A stretch of 64,000 nt of DNA from Streptomyces sp. 130 (GTDB taxonomy: Bacteria; Actinomycetota; Actinomycetes; Streptomycetales; Streptomycetaceae): NCBI RefSeq assembly GCF_007096885.1, contig NZ_VJNO01000032.1, forward strand, positions 1 to 64,000. Direction: 5' to 3'. The notes below the pieces were generated by a model that was given only the letters and a program-made list of their open reading frames with translations, did no database searches and had not been told where the DNA came from. A program made the translations under genes and the position numbers. Below, piece after piece: positions 34,633-43,240 of this stretch (its first letter is position 1; each line of letters starts with the position of its first letter).

Positions 34633-35066
34633 TCAGCTCCGCAGGGTGGTGATGGCTTTCTCGATGCGGCGTTGGCGGGTTTCGGGCTTCTTGGCGCTTT
34701 CGATGGCGCGTACGTGTTCGCGCTTTCGGCTGTAGGAGAGGCTGTCGTACGCCTCGCGGGCGGCCGGGTGATCGTCCAGGGCGCGGGCGAAGTCCGCGGG
34801 CTCGACCACGACGCGCGGCTCGGTGTCGAGCTCCAGGTGGACCTCGACCTCCTCGCCGACTCGACGCCGGCGGCCCGCCGGTTGGCGTTGCTCAGGCCGA
34901 GCAGGTGGCGGCCGCGCAGGAGGGCGACCCGGCTCCTCCAGGAGTGCCCGTTGACCGTGATGGTCACGGGAGGCCGGGCGCCCCCGCCGAGCGCCGCCAC
35001 CACCTCGGGCGGTACCTCAAGGCCCCGCATGGGCTCAGGGGGCTCGACGTGCGTACGGAACTTCAT
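34633..35066 (-). pseudogene. DUF1905/YdeI-like protein, single-base frameshift
   Basis: The first 70 codons give MKFRTHVEPPEPMRGLEVPP with VTITVNGHSWRSRVALLRGR and LLGLSNANRRAAGVE, a DUF1905 start. The frame then turns to nonsense. Shifting by one base near 34858-34862 restores GEEVEVHLELDTEPRVVVEP with YSRKREHVRAIESAKKPETR and a stop at 34633-34635, the typical YdeI/DUF1905 C-terminus. A single G appears to be missing. This may be a true mutation or a sequencing error; total length (434 bases) is one base short of 145 codons. Confidence 0.8.
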
Positions 35067-35184
35067 GGTGCTCCTCCTGTTGTCCGGCCGGCTCACACTG
35101 CTCCGTACCGGGACCATCGCCCCGTCCTGGACCTACGCGCCACGCGCCACGCCGTCCTGGGCGGCTACCGGGCCGGAGATCGCG

Positions 35185-35823
35185 CTACGCGGCGGGCTCC
35201 CAGGCGAAGCCGTCCGGGTCGGTGAAGGCGCCGGCGGTGCTGCCGAGGACGAGGCGGTGCGAGCCGGTGCCGTCGACGGGTACGCCGAGGTCCTTCGCCA
35301 GGGCGCGGCGCTTGTACAGCGCGAGCCTGACGGGGCTGGACGGGCCGGCGGCGAACTCGGCGTACTTGCCGCCGAAGCTCTTGGCCACGGACAGGCCCCG
35401 GCCGACGTAGAACTGCCTGATGGCCTTCACGTCCTCGACGCCGATCAGCAGGACGATCTGGTCGATCTCGCGGGTGTCCGGACCGGTGTCCTTCTTCTCC
35501 GAGGTCGCGATCTTCCAGATCGTGCCGTCGGGGGCCTGGACGACGCCGCTGTAGCCCCACAGGGACTTCGCGGCGGGCTTCAGGACGGTGGCGCCGGCGT
35601 CGACGGCGGCGCCGATGAAGCCGTCGACGATGGCCGGGCGGGACACCGTGAGCGCCAGGGTGAAGCCGCGGAATCCGGTGGAGTGCGCCTCGGACGCCCT
35701 CAGGGTTACGTACGTGTCCACGCCGAAGGCACAGTAGAAGCGGCGAGCGGCCTCGACGTCGGCCACCTCAAGGGTGACGGATGCGAGGGACGTGACGGCT
35801 GCGGTGGAAGCGGTGGTTGCCAT
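35185..35823 (-). CDS. VOC-family (glyoxalase-fold) protein
   Basis: A 212-residue protein with two tandem vicinal-oxygen-chelate half-modules. The first (SLASVTLEVADVEAARRFYC) ends with the strand VVQAPDGTIWKIA, and the second (EIDQIVLLIGVEDVKAIRQF) ends TDPDGFAWEPAA. Glyoxalases and resistance or dioxygenase-like proteins share the fold. The metal-binding His/Glu positions are not clearly present, so no reaction is proposed. The ATG at 35821-35823 is chosen because the preceding in-frame region is Arg/Gly-rich. Confidence 0.78.
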   Translation of the reverse strand: MATTASTAAVTSLASVTLEVADVEAARRFYCAFGVDTYVTLRASEAHSTGFRGFTLALTVSRPAIVDGFIGAAVDAGATVLKPAAKSLWGYSGVVQAPDGTIWKIATSEKKDTGPDTREIDQIVLLIGVEDVKAIRQFYVGRGLSVAKSFGGKYAEFAAGPSSPVRLALYKRRALAKDLGVPVDGTGSHRLVLGSTAGAFTDPDGFAWEPAA

Positions 35824-36372
35824 GCACCTCACGCTAGGGGCGGCGGCGCGGCCGGGGCTTCTCGATTCCTGACCGGACGTGCGACCTGATTCGCCGCGCG
35901 CGCCGGCATGCCGCCCGCGCCAGCGCCCCAGGGGCCGCCCCCAGCCGGCGGCGGCGCTGAGCACGGAGTGGGGTCAAGCCGCCCGGAGACCGTACGGCGC
36001 GCAGAGGGTGCGGCAGGTCCGCAGGGCGCGGTGCCGGCCGGGCATCGGGCGGGCTCCGGGGCCGGGCTCCAGGTCCAGTGCCCGCGCCGGGGAGCGAGCG
36101 GCGGCGGTGGCGATTTCCCGCCGATGTGGCACACGGCAACTCCCCTGACTCGGCGGGCGGGTGGGGCCTGCCGTGGGCCGACGAGGTCTCCCAGGGCACG
36201 TGTCCCCACCCGCCGCGCTCCGCGACGGATCGCCGTACGGTGTCGCGTCGCGTGCGTCGCGCCTTCGCGCGTGGGTGAGTGCGACGGACACCGGGCAGCC
36301 GACGGCCTCCGGTGCGCCCCGGCCGCGTGCGAGCATGGGGTGTTGTCCGTCGTCGGCCGGGGGTCAGTCGTC
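35824..36372. other. 549-base gap without a recognisable gene
   Basis: Open frames exist on both strands but are Arg/Pro/Gly-rich and show no family resemblance. No tRNA, hairpin array or repeat stands out. It would hold the promoters of the divergent VOC and GPP34 genes. Confidence 0.5.
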
Positions 36373-37119
36373 GTGTTCGTGTCGCACTTCACGCTTCCCG
36401 AGGAGCTGTCGCTGCTCGCACACGATCCCGTCGAGGGGCGGATCGTGTGCCGGCCGTACGCTCTGCGGCTCGGGATCGCGGGGGCCGTCGCCGCCGAGCC
36501 GGTGCTGGCCGGGCGGGTCGTCGTGGCGGACGGGAAGATCACCGCGTCCGGTGGGCCGCCGCTCGGGGACTCGTTCCTGGACGCGGCGCTGGCCGGGGTC
36601 GCCGGCCGCCGCAAGGGCCACAAGCTCCAGCGGTGGCTGCGCGACACCGCGGGCGTGAAGACCGGCGCGGGCAGAACGGACGAGGTGTGGCGCCACCGGC
36701 TCGTCGCGCGCGGGGCCCTGCGCGAGGAGCGCGCCCGGGCCCTGGGGGTCATCGCGCAGCGCCGCCACCGCGCGGGTCCGGACGACCGTACGTCCGCCGC
36801 GCGCGCCCGGGTGTCCGCCGTGGGGCACGGGGCGGTCGGCGACGAGCGCGCCCGGCTGCTGGCCGCGCTCGTCGGCGCGACGGGGCCGGCCCGGAACGTA
36901 CTGCCGGGGGACGAGCTGTTCCGGCCGCGCAGCGAGGTGACGGCGTCCGCCGGGCGGGACCCCATAGCCCGGACCGTGCGCGACCTGATCCGCGAGCGGG
37001 CGGGGGGCACGCCGGGGCGCGCACGCGGCGGCGAGCCGCTGCCCGAGGGTCCGGGCTGGAATCCGCTGAGGTGGATCTTCGACGGCGACGGCGGAGACGG
37101 TGGCGGTGGCGGGGACTGA
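36373..37119 (+). CDS. GPP34 (GOLPH3-like) family protein
   Basis: The 248-residue product resembles the actinobacterial GPP34 family related to eukaryotic Golgi phosphoprotein 3: FTLPEELSLLAHDPVEGRIV, then LRLGIAGAVAAEPVLAGRVV and a WRHRLVARGALRE-type helix. Its C-terminal 25 residues are Gly/Asp-rich. Eukaryotic members bind phosphatidylinositol-4-phosphate; in bacteria the role is unknown. The start is uncertain: GTG 36373 is used, GTG 36340 in the same frame is possible. It overlaps the next gene by 20 bases. Confidence 0.72.
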   Translation: MFVSHFTLPEELSLLAHDPVEGRIVCRPYALRLGIAGAVAAEPVLAGRVVVADGKITASGGPPLGDSFLDAALAGVAGRRKGHKLQRWLRDTAGVKTGAGRTDEVWRHRLVARGALREERARALGVIAQRRHRAGPDDRTSAARARVSAVGHGAVGDERARLLAALVGATGPARNVLPGDELFRPRSEVTASAGRDPIARTVRDLIRERAGGTPGRARGGEPLPEGPGWNPLRWIFDGDGGDGGGGGD

Positions 37120-37507
37120 GGCCGAGGCCGGACACGGTCCGCGTCGTGATCACGCGTCCACGCACAGCAGCCTGGCGGCACACGCGCGGTGCCTGTACGG
37201 GGACGAGTACCGGCCCGCCCCGGCGTGCGGGCTCGAACACCGAGAGCACTACTTCATCGAGGAGCTGACGTTCGCCGATGCGGACGCCGTCCTCTCCATG
37301 CTGCGCGAGCTCTGCCCGAACATCGTGGACGGTCTGCTGCCCGTGTGGGTACGCAACCTGGCCTACCGGCTGGTGCTGCTGCAGCGGCCGGACGAACCGG
37401 ACCTGCTGCGGGAGGCGGCGCAGAACCTCTGGCTGCACGGACCGGACTGGGACGGTGTGGCCGCCGGGCTGGTGGAGCGGGCCGAGGCGCTGGAGCGGCG
37501 CGGCTGA
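37100..37507 (+). CDS. conserved hypothetical protein
   Basis: The 135-residue product is unrecognised. It contains ARCLYGDEYRPAPACGLEHR, an EELTFADADAVLSMLRELCP helix pair and LVLLQRPDEPDLLREAAQNL. It is soluble, acidic-helical and carries a C-terminal ERAEALERRG. A GTG at 37100 with GGAG just upstream is the likely start, overlapping the GPP34 gene, so the two are probably co-expressed. GTG 37106 is an alternative. Confidence 0.6.
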   Translation: MAVAGTEAEAGHGPRRDHASTHSSLAAHARCLYGDEYRPAPACGLEHREHYFIEELTFADADAVLSMLRELCPNIVDGLLPVWVRNLAYRLVLLQRPDEPDLLREAAQNLWLHGPDWDGVAAGLVERAEALERRG

Positions 37508-37582
37508 CCCGCCCTCAGCCGCGGCCGGTGACGGTGTTGTCCGTCTCTGGTCATGATCACACCGTGCGTTTAGCCTACGGGC

Positions 37583-38362
37583 ATGGTGTTCAAGCGTCTG
37601 CGGCGCATAGGCGGGGGCGGCTCGGTGCCGCTGGAGGTCGACACACAGGTGGCGGCCGGTTTCGTACGACCCGGCGAGACGCTCCAGGGCGAGGTCCTGG
37701 TGCGCGCGCTCGACCGCGACGTCGACCTGCGCGGCATCGAGCTGAAGATGTTCGCCGAGGTGAGGCCCTCGTACGAGGGAGCCGACACCCAGGAGACGAT
37801 CTGCTGGCCCAGCACCTCGGCCTACTTCAAGCTCGCCAAGGGTGAGGAGCGGCGGGTGCCCTTCGAGCAGCGGCTGCCGTGGGACGTTCCGGTGACCGAG
37901 GTGTCCGGACAGGCTGTCGGGGCCGTACTCGGGCTCAGCACGAAGGTGCGGGTCGGGGACGACGAGGCCGTCGGCGACCACGACCTCGTGCACGTCGCCG
38001 CGCTTCCGCTGCACGAGGCGGTCTTCGACGCGTTCGCCGCCGAGGGCTATCTGTGCGATGCCTGCGAGGTCACGGACGACCGCATTCCCACGGTCGAGTA
38101 CGGGCTGTACCTGACGCAGACCTTCCTGCTCGCCGACCGGGTCGGCACCGGAGGCCGGCCCTCCCGGCTGGAACTGAGCTTCGTCACCAACCGGGTCGGC
38201 TGCGAGATCTATCTGCGCCGGGCCGCGCCCGCCCAGGACGACTGGGAGGACAAGCCGCCGGCCGGCAGCTGGGTCGCGGCCCACCATGACATCGGGCGGG
38301 TCGACTTCGCGGACCAGGCCAGGGCGTGGATCGACCTGGTCACCAAGATGCCCGCCTCCTGA
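37583..38362 (+). CDS. Spo0M family (sporulation control) protein
   Basis: The 259-residue protein has the arrestin-like Spo0M fold: EVDTQVAAGFVRPGETLQGE, then DLRGIELKMFAEVRPSYE and the FEQRLPWDVPVTEV segment. In Bacillus Spo0M affects sporulation and cell shape; its role in Streptomyces is not established. The ATG at 37583 follows TAGCCT (37571-37576) by 6 bases and lacks a ribosome site, so it is probably leaderless. It converges with the PASTA-like gene, 21 bases apart. Confidence 0.83.
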   Translation: MVFKRLRRIGGGGSVPLEVDTQVAAGFVRPGETLQGEVLVRALDRDVDLRGIELKMFAEVRPSYEGADTQETICWPSTSAYFKLAKGEERRVPFEQRLPWDVPVTEVSGQAVGAVLGLSTKVRVGDDEAVGDHDLVHVAALPLHEAVFDAFAAEGYLCDACEVTDDRIPTVEYGLYLTQTFLLADRVGTGGRPSRLELSFVTNRVGCEIYLRRAAPAQDDWEDKPPAGSWVAAHHDIGRVDFADQARAWIDLVTKMPAS

Positions 38363-38383
38363 CGCGTCGTCGGCGCAGAGCCT

Positions 38384-39166
38384 CTACGGGCAGCTCTCCT
38401 CGAACTTCACCGCCGTGAGCTCGACGGGCTGCCCGTTCAGCTTCGTGCCCGCCGCCGGCACCTGGGTGCAGACCTTCCAGTTGCTCTCCAGCAGCACCAT
38501 GCGGCCCTCGGCGGCGTCCTTCACCGTGAGCGAGGTGCCGGAGTCGAGCGCGTCGCGCGCGGTGTTCACCGACTTGCCCGCGAAGTCGGGCATCCGGCCG
38601 CCCACCACCTTCGTGGGCTCCCGGTCCTCGGCCGGGCAGCTCTCCTCGGTCTTCACGGCGCCGAAGTCCAACTCGGTGCTCGTGGGCACCGACTTGCCCG
38701 CCGCCACGTTCTGGGAGCAGACCTTCCAGTTCCGGTCGAGCAGCTGCATCCGGTCCCGTCCCGCGCTGTCGTGCGAGGTCAGGGCGGAGAAGCCCTTGGC
38801 CTGGGCCGCGTCCTGCGCGGACTGCAGGCCCATGCCGACGAAGTCGGGTACGGAGGCCTTCGCTCCGGAGTCGTCGTCGGCCGGCCGGGTCGTGCCCTTC
38901 GGCGCGGGCGGCTCGGCGGCGGGCGTGGTCCCGGCCTTCGGTGACGCGGTCACGGTGACCGTGGCGAGGGGCGCGGGCGTCGCGCTGCCGGCGTTCTCCG
39001 TGCCGCTGCCGCCCGCGCTCCCCGCGACGGCTCCGGCGACGAAGAGGCCGGCCGCCGCCGGGAGCAGAACGCGCTTGCGCGCCCAGGCGGGCAGCCCGGA
39101 GGCCGCTCCGGACGGCTTCTCCGGGGCCGGGCCCCAGGGTTGTTGGGTGCTGTTGTTCCAGTTCAT
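38384..39166 (-). CDS. membrane-anchored protein with two PASTA-like domains
   Basis: The 260-residue protein has a short cytosolic start (MNWNNSTQQPWGPAPEKPSG), one membrane helix (VLLPAAAGLFVAGAVAGSAG), a Thr/Pro/Ala linker, and two PASTA-like repeats (VPDFVGMGLQSAQDAAQAKG and MPDFAGKSVNTARDALDSGT). Each repeat ends with a NWKVC segment and a later Cys (EESCP), so each probably has a disulfide. PASTA domains bind peptidoglycan or lipid II fragments. There is no kinase domain, so this is an extracellular sensor or binding protein. Confidence 0.72.
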   Translation of the reverse strand: MNWNNSTQQPWGPAPEKPSGAASGLPAWARKRVLLPAAAGLFVAGAVAGSAGGSGTENAGSATPAPLATVTVTASPKAGTTPAAEPPAPKGTTRPADDDSGAKASVPDFVGMGLQSAQDAAQAKGFSALTSHDSAGRDRMQLLDRNWKVCSQNVAAGKSVPTSTELDFGAVKTEESCPAEDREPTKVVGGRMPDFAGKSVNTARDALDSGTSLTVKDAAEGRMVLLESNWKVCTQVPAAGTKLNGQPVELTAVKFEESCP

Positions 39167-39313
39167 TCGTCCCCCCAAGGTGCGATTGGTGGAGGCATGA
39201 CCGTATCCGGGCCCTCCGACGCAAGGGGAGGCAGGGCTTCCATAAGTGATGAACTCGTGACGGCCCCCGAGGCTCTACCATCGGGGCCCTGTCGATCAGT
39301 GAGGTGAGCCGCC

Positions 39314-40225
39314 GTGCCGTTGCCGCGTATCGGGGTCGTCATCGTGACCATGGGGAACCGCCCCCGGGAACTCGAGGCGCTGCTCGCGTCCGTGGCGAAG
39401 CAGGACGTCCCGGCCGCCCGCGTCGTGCTGGTGGGCAACGCGACGCCGCTGGACGACGTCTCGACCGATGTCCTCGACGCGGCGGGCACCCCCGGCGCGA
39501 CCGCGGTGACCAAGGTGCCGCTCACCGGGAATCTGGGGTGCCCCGGCGGCCGGAACGTGGGCCTTGAGCTGCTGCGGGACGCGGACGAGGTCGATGTCGT
39601 GGTCGAGCTGGACGACGACGGGCTGCTCATCGCGACGGACGTGTTCCGCGAGGTGCGGCGGCTGTTCGCGGAGGACCCGGGGCTGGGAATCATCGGGTTC
39701 CGGGTCGCCGACGAGCACGGGCGGACCGAGCGGCGCTGGGTGCCCCGGCTGCGGGCGGGCGATCCGATGCGCGGGGGGCCGGTGACCGCGTTCCTGGGCG
39801 GAGGGCACGCGTTTTCGATGCCGATGCTCCGCCAGGTCGGACTGTGGCCCGCGGAGTTCTTCTTCGGCCACGAGGAGTCGGACCTCGCCTGGCGGGCGCT
39901 GGACGGCGGGTGGGAGATCCGTTATGTGCCGACGCTCGTTCTCCAGCATCCCCGGACGTCACCGGCCCGGCACGCCGTCTACTACCGGTTCACGGCGCGG
40001 AACCGGGTGTGGCTCGCGCGCCGACGGCTTCCGGCACCGCTGGTCCCGGTCTATCTCGGCGTGTGGATCGCGCTGGCCATGCTGCGGATGCGCTCGGTGG
40101 CCGGGCTGAAGGCGTGGTGGGGCGGGTTCGTCGAGGGGGTCAGGGGGCCGGCCGGGCGGCGGGCGCCGATGAGCTGGGGGACGGTGTGGCGGATGACCCG
40201 GCTGGGAAGGCCGCCGGTGCTGTGA
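39314..40225 (+). CDS. glycosyltransferase family 2 protein
   Basis: The 303-residue enzyme has the GT-A fold: IGVVIVTMGNRPRELEALLA, ELDDDGLL (DxD-like nucleotide-sugar site), FLGGGHAFSMPMLRQVGLWP and FFGHEESDLAWRAL (the ED acceptor motif). It resembles rhamnosyl- or galactofuranosyltransferases. The C-terminus has a membrane-associating helix (VPVYLGVWIALAMLRMRS). The GTG at 39314 has GAGGTGAG upstream. Donor and acceptor are unknown; a cell-wall polysaccharide is likely. Confidence 0.82.
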   Translation: MPLPRIGVVIVTMGNRPRELEALLASVAKQDVPAARVVLVGNATPLDDVSTDVLDAAGTPGATAVTKVPLTGNLGCPGGRNVGLELLRDADEVDVVVELDDDGLLIATDVFREVRRLFAEDPGLGIIGFRVADEHGRTERRWVPRLRAGDPMRGGPVTAFLGGGHAFSMPMLRQVGLWPAEFFFGHEESDLAWRALDGGWEIRYVPTLVLQHPRTSPARHAVYYRFTARNRVWLARRRLPAPLVPVYLGVWIALAMLRMRSVAGLKAWWGGFVEGVRGPAGRRAPMSWGTVWRMTRLGRPPVL

Positions 40226-40282
40226 GACGGGTGGACGGCTGGAGCGCTCCGGGGTGGCCGCCGCCGCCCCGGAGCGCCCGGA

Positions 40283-41296
40283 TCACGCCGTGCAGGAGAC
40301 GGTCGGCCAGGTCCAGTTGCCGTTGGTCTGGATGGTGACGCCGAAGTTGTTGCCGCTGCCGTTGGGCTTGGCGGTCAGCACTTGGGCGCTGGGGTAACTG
40401 GCGCTGATGTTCCAGGTGGAGAGGATCTTCTCCGGGGACGGGACGTTCATCGTCACGGTCCAGTTGCTGGAGCCGGAGACCGCGACGTTGAGGTTGTAGC
40501 GGTCGCCCCACTTCTCGCCCGCGGAGAGGGTCGCGGTGCAGCCGTTGCTGCCGCCGCCGGTGTTGCCGCCCCCGTTGTCGCCGCCGCCGGACGTGCTGCC
40601 CAGCGTGATGCTGGAGCTGCCGCTGCTCTGGTAGCCCTCGGTGGCCATGATCATGTAGTTGAAGCTGCCGAGGTTCATCCCGTGCTGGGCCCAGGCGTCG
40701 AAGTGGTTGCCGGTGGTGATGGTGCCCCCGGTCCGCTTGGACTGGCGGACGCTCCAGTACTGCTTGAACGTCTTGGTGCCCTCGATCGAGGGGGCGTTGG
40801 TCCGGGTCGTCTCGTAGATGTCGTACGTGCCGCCGTCACTGGTGACCGTGCCCTTGAAGGTGCCGGTGGGCCGGTACGTACCCCAGTTGTCGACGATGTA
40901 GTACTCCACGAGCGGGTTCTGCGACCAGCCGTAGAGGGCCAGATAGGCGTTGCCCGACGGGTTGAAGGAGCCGGAGTACGTCACGGTGCGGCGGCCGCCC
41001 GTGCTCCAGCCCTTGCCCGCGACGAAGTTGCCGGTGTTGCGCCAGGACGTTCCGTAACTGCCGCCGGAGCCGAGGTTCATGGAGACGGTGCCCTGGCTGT
41101 CGGTCCAGAACGAGTAGTAGTAGCCGTTGTTGGTGCCCGTCTGGTTCGAGGTGACGGTCGTGTCGGCGGTGGCCGTGCCGGGCAGGGCGATCGCCGCGAC
41201 GACCGCGATCACCAGGGCGAAGGCGCTGCGGATGAACAGCCGTAGACCGTTCGGGCGTCCGGTGCGGCTCGTCGGATGTGCGGGGGTTGCGTACAT
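40283..41296 (-). CDS. secreted endo-1,4-beta-xylanase (GH11) with CBM2
   Basis: The 337-residue exoenzyme has a long Arg-containing signal peptide (about 45 residues, ending PGTATA), a GH11 catalytic domain with nucleophile Glu131 ([13 protein letters not shown]) and acid/base Glu220 ([10 protein letters not shown]), a Gly/Ser/Asn linker, and a C-terminal family 2 carbohydrate-binding module ([20 protein letters not shown], ending [10 protein letters not shown]). It degrades xylan outside the cell. I chose ATG 41296, with GAGGAGGA 10 bases upstream. Two xylanase-type operators precede it. Confidence 0.93.
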   Translation of the reverse strand: MYATPAHPTSRTGRPNGLRLFIRSAFALVIAVVAAIALPGTATADTTVTSNQTGTNNGYYYSFWTDSQGTVSMNLGSGGSYGTSWRNTGNFVAGKGWSTGGRRTVTYSGSFNPSGNAYLALYGWSQNPLVEYYIVDNWGTYRPTGTFKGTVTSDGGTYDIYETTRTNAPSIEGTKTFKQYWSVRQSKRTGGTITTGNHFDAWAQHGMNLGSFNYMIMATEGYQSSGSSSITLGSTSGGGDNGGGNTGGGSNGCTATLSAGEKWGDRYNLNVAVSGSSNWTVTMNVPSPEKILSTWNISASYPSAQVLTAKPNGSGNNFGVTIQTNGNWTWPTVSCTA

Positions 41297-41406
41297 GGGG
41301 GGATGTCCTCCTCGTCCCGTGAGCAGGTGGGCGTCGGCGGGGGCCTGCCGACGGCGCTCAGTGTTGGACCGGCCCCTGGGGGTGTCAATGGTTTCGACGT
41401 GAGTTG

Positions 41407-41417
41407 CGAAACCTTCG
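41407..41417. promoter_or_regulatory. xylanase-type operator, imperfect
   Basis: CGAAACCTTCG differs by one base from the palindrome CGAAACTTTCG. It lies 111 bases upstream of the xylanase start. Confidence 0.55.
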
Positions 41418-41538
41418 ATTGCCGTTTGCCGCACGGGAGTTGACGATCAGAGCAGTTCAAGGGGCATGGCCCCGGCCGCGGCCGGGGCGGAATTCGGGCG
41501 GAGTCGAGCCCTCCCCTCGAACCGAATGGCAGCCGTTT

Positions 41539-41549
41539 CGAAAGTTTCG
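41539..41549. promoter_or_regulatory. xylanase-type operator, exact
   Basis: CGAAAGTTTCG is the reverse complement of CGAAACTTTCG, the short palindrome found before Streptomyces xylanase genes. It lies 243 bases before the xylanase and 40 bases before the divergent membrane-protein gene, so it could act on either. Confidence 0.65.
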
Positions 41550-41588
41550 GGTCGGTTGGGCCGCGGGTCAGGCTCTAGGGTTTGGCAC

Positions 41589-43205
41589 GTGGTGGTCGGT
41601 GAAGAAGTACGGTCGGGCGCGGGCGAGTCGGTGTGCGAGCCGTGGTGGCGGGTCCACCGTGTCCCGCTGGTCTCCGTGGCGGCGGTGCTGCCGCTGTACG
41701 CCGTGTGGACGGCCTTCCTGGCCACCGGCGCCGGCGACCTCGCCGCGCAGCTGGCCTGGGCCGGGTTCACCGCGCGCCACCCGGGATCGGCGTACAACCT
41801 GTCCTGGTACGGGGGGACGCACACCGCGAACTACAGCGTCTTCTCCTCGTACGTCATGGCCCTCGTCGGCGTCCGCACGGTCTCCGTCGCCTCCGGGCTC
41901 GCCGCCACCTGGCTGCTGGCCCGCCTCTTCGTCCGTACGGGCATGCGCCGCCCGCTCCCGCCCGCGCTGCTCGGCGCCTTCGCGCTGTGGTGCAACGTGG
42001 CGTCGGGGCGTACGACCTTCGCGCTCGGCGTGGCCGTCGGGCTCGTCGCCTGCCGGTACGCCCACCGGGCCGCCGTGGCCGTCGTCGCGGGGGCCCTGGC
42101 CACCATGGCGAGTCCGGTGGCCGGGCTCTTCCTGGTCGTCGTGGGCGCGGCGTACCTGCTCGACCGGAGGTGGCGCACGGGCGCGGTCCTGATGGTGCCG
42201 TTCTTCGCGGTCGTCGGCGCGACGACGCTGCTGTTCCCGTTCCGGGGCGAGCAGCCGATGCACGCGGACCGGGTGTGGCTGCCGGTCCTCGTCTGCGCGG
42301 TGTTCGCGCTCGCGGCGCCCCGGACGCGGCAGTGGCGGCTGACGCGGTACGGGGCCGTGGTGTACGCGGTCGGCGTGGTGCTGACGTTCCTCGTCGCCTC
42401 CCCCGTCGGTACGAACGTCGAGCGGCTGCTCGGCCTGGTCGCCGTGCCCGTGCTGTGCGCGGCGGTCCTCGACACGGTGCGCGCCGGGGCGCGGGTGCGT
42501 ACGGGGTTCCTGGCCGCCGTCCTCGTGCTCTCCGGGCTCTGGCTCGTCGACAAGACCGTGGACGACCTGCGCGTGTCCACCGCCGTGCCGGCCTGGGCGT
42601 CCCGCACCGAGGGTGTCGTCGCCGCGCTCGACCGCCTCGGCGCCGGCCGGGTCCGCGTCGAGGTCGTCCCCGCGCGCAACCACCGCGAGGCCGCCCTCCT
42701 CGCCCCGCACGTGAACATGGCCCGGGGCTGGAACCGCCAGCTGGACGTGGAGCGCGGGCGCCTCTTCTACGAGGGGGAGCTCACCCCGGACCGCTACCGG
42801 GCCTGGCTCGACCGCTGGGCCGTGGGCTTCGTCGTCCTGCACCACGGGCGGCCGGACGGACCCGCCGAGGCCGAAGCCGCCCTGGTCAGGGGCGGGTTGC
42901 CGTGGCTGGAGCAGGTCTGGGAGGACGACGGCTGGACGGTCTACCGGGTCCGGGAGGCCACCCCGCTCGCGCCCCCGCCCGCCACGGTCACCGGGGGCGG
43001 CGACGCGGATCTGGTGCTGCGCATGGAGCGGGCCGGCTCGGTGACCGTACGGATCGCGTACTCGCCGTGGCTCCGGGTGCGGGGGGCGGGCGCGGCCTGT
43101 CTGGGGCAGGACGGCGAATGGACGCGGCTGACCGTGCGGAAGGCGGGGACGTACCGGCTGGACTCGGCGTACGGGCCGGCCCGTTTCACGGAGCGCGGCT
43201 GCTGA
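41589..43205 (+). CDS. polytopic membrane protein (MFS-annotated family)
   Basis: The 538-residue protein has about ten hydrophobic helices in its first 340 residues (VPLVSVAAVLPLYAVWTAFL, VVAGALATMASPVAGLFLVV) and a soluble C-terminal part. The segment NLSWYGGTHTANYSVFSSYV between early helices resembles polyprenol-dependent glycosyltransferase membrane domains more than a transporter. The family is commonly labelled MFS in Streptomyces. The GTG at 41589 follows TAGGGT (41576-41581) by 7 bases, so it is probably leaderless. It is divergent from the xylanase gene. Confidence 0.7.
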   Translation: MVVGEEVRSGAGESVCEPWWRVHRVPLVSVAAVLPLYAVWTAFLATGAGDLAAQLAWAGFTARHPGSAYNLSWYGGTHTANYSVFSSYVMALVGVRTVSVASGLAATWLLARLFVRTGMRRPLPPALLGAFALWCNVASGRTTFALGVAVGLVACRYAHRAAVAVVAGALATMASPVAGLFLVVVGAAYLLDRRWRTGAVLMVPFFAVVGATTLLFPFRGEQPMHADRVWLPVLVCAVFALAAPRTRQWRLTRYGAVVYAVGVVLTFLVASPVGTNVERLLGLVAVPVLCAAVLDTVRAGARVRTGFLAAVLVLSGLWLVDKTVDDLRVSTAVPAWASRTEGVVAALDRLGAGRVRVEVVPARNHREAALLAPHVNMARGWNRQLDVERGRLFYEGELTPDRYRAWLDRWAVGFVVLHHGRPDGPAEAEAALVRGGLPWLEQVWEDDGWTVYRVREATPLAPPPATVTGGGDADLVLRMERAGSVTVRIAYSPWLRVRGAGAACLGQDGEWTRLTVRKAGTYRLDSAYGPARFTERGC

Positions 43206-43240
43206 GCCCGGGTCGCCGGGTGACGGTGACCGGACGCGAT

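Noticed and set aside
35829-37181. A long open frame on the minus strand opposite the GPP34 gene.
   Set aside because: Ser/Arg/Pro-rich with no recognisable domain; it mirrors a real gene and reflects codon bias only.
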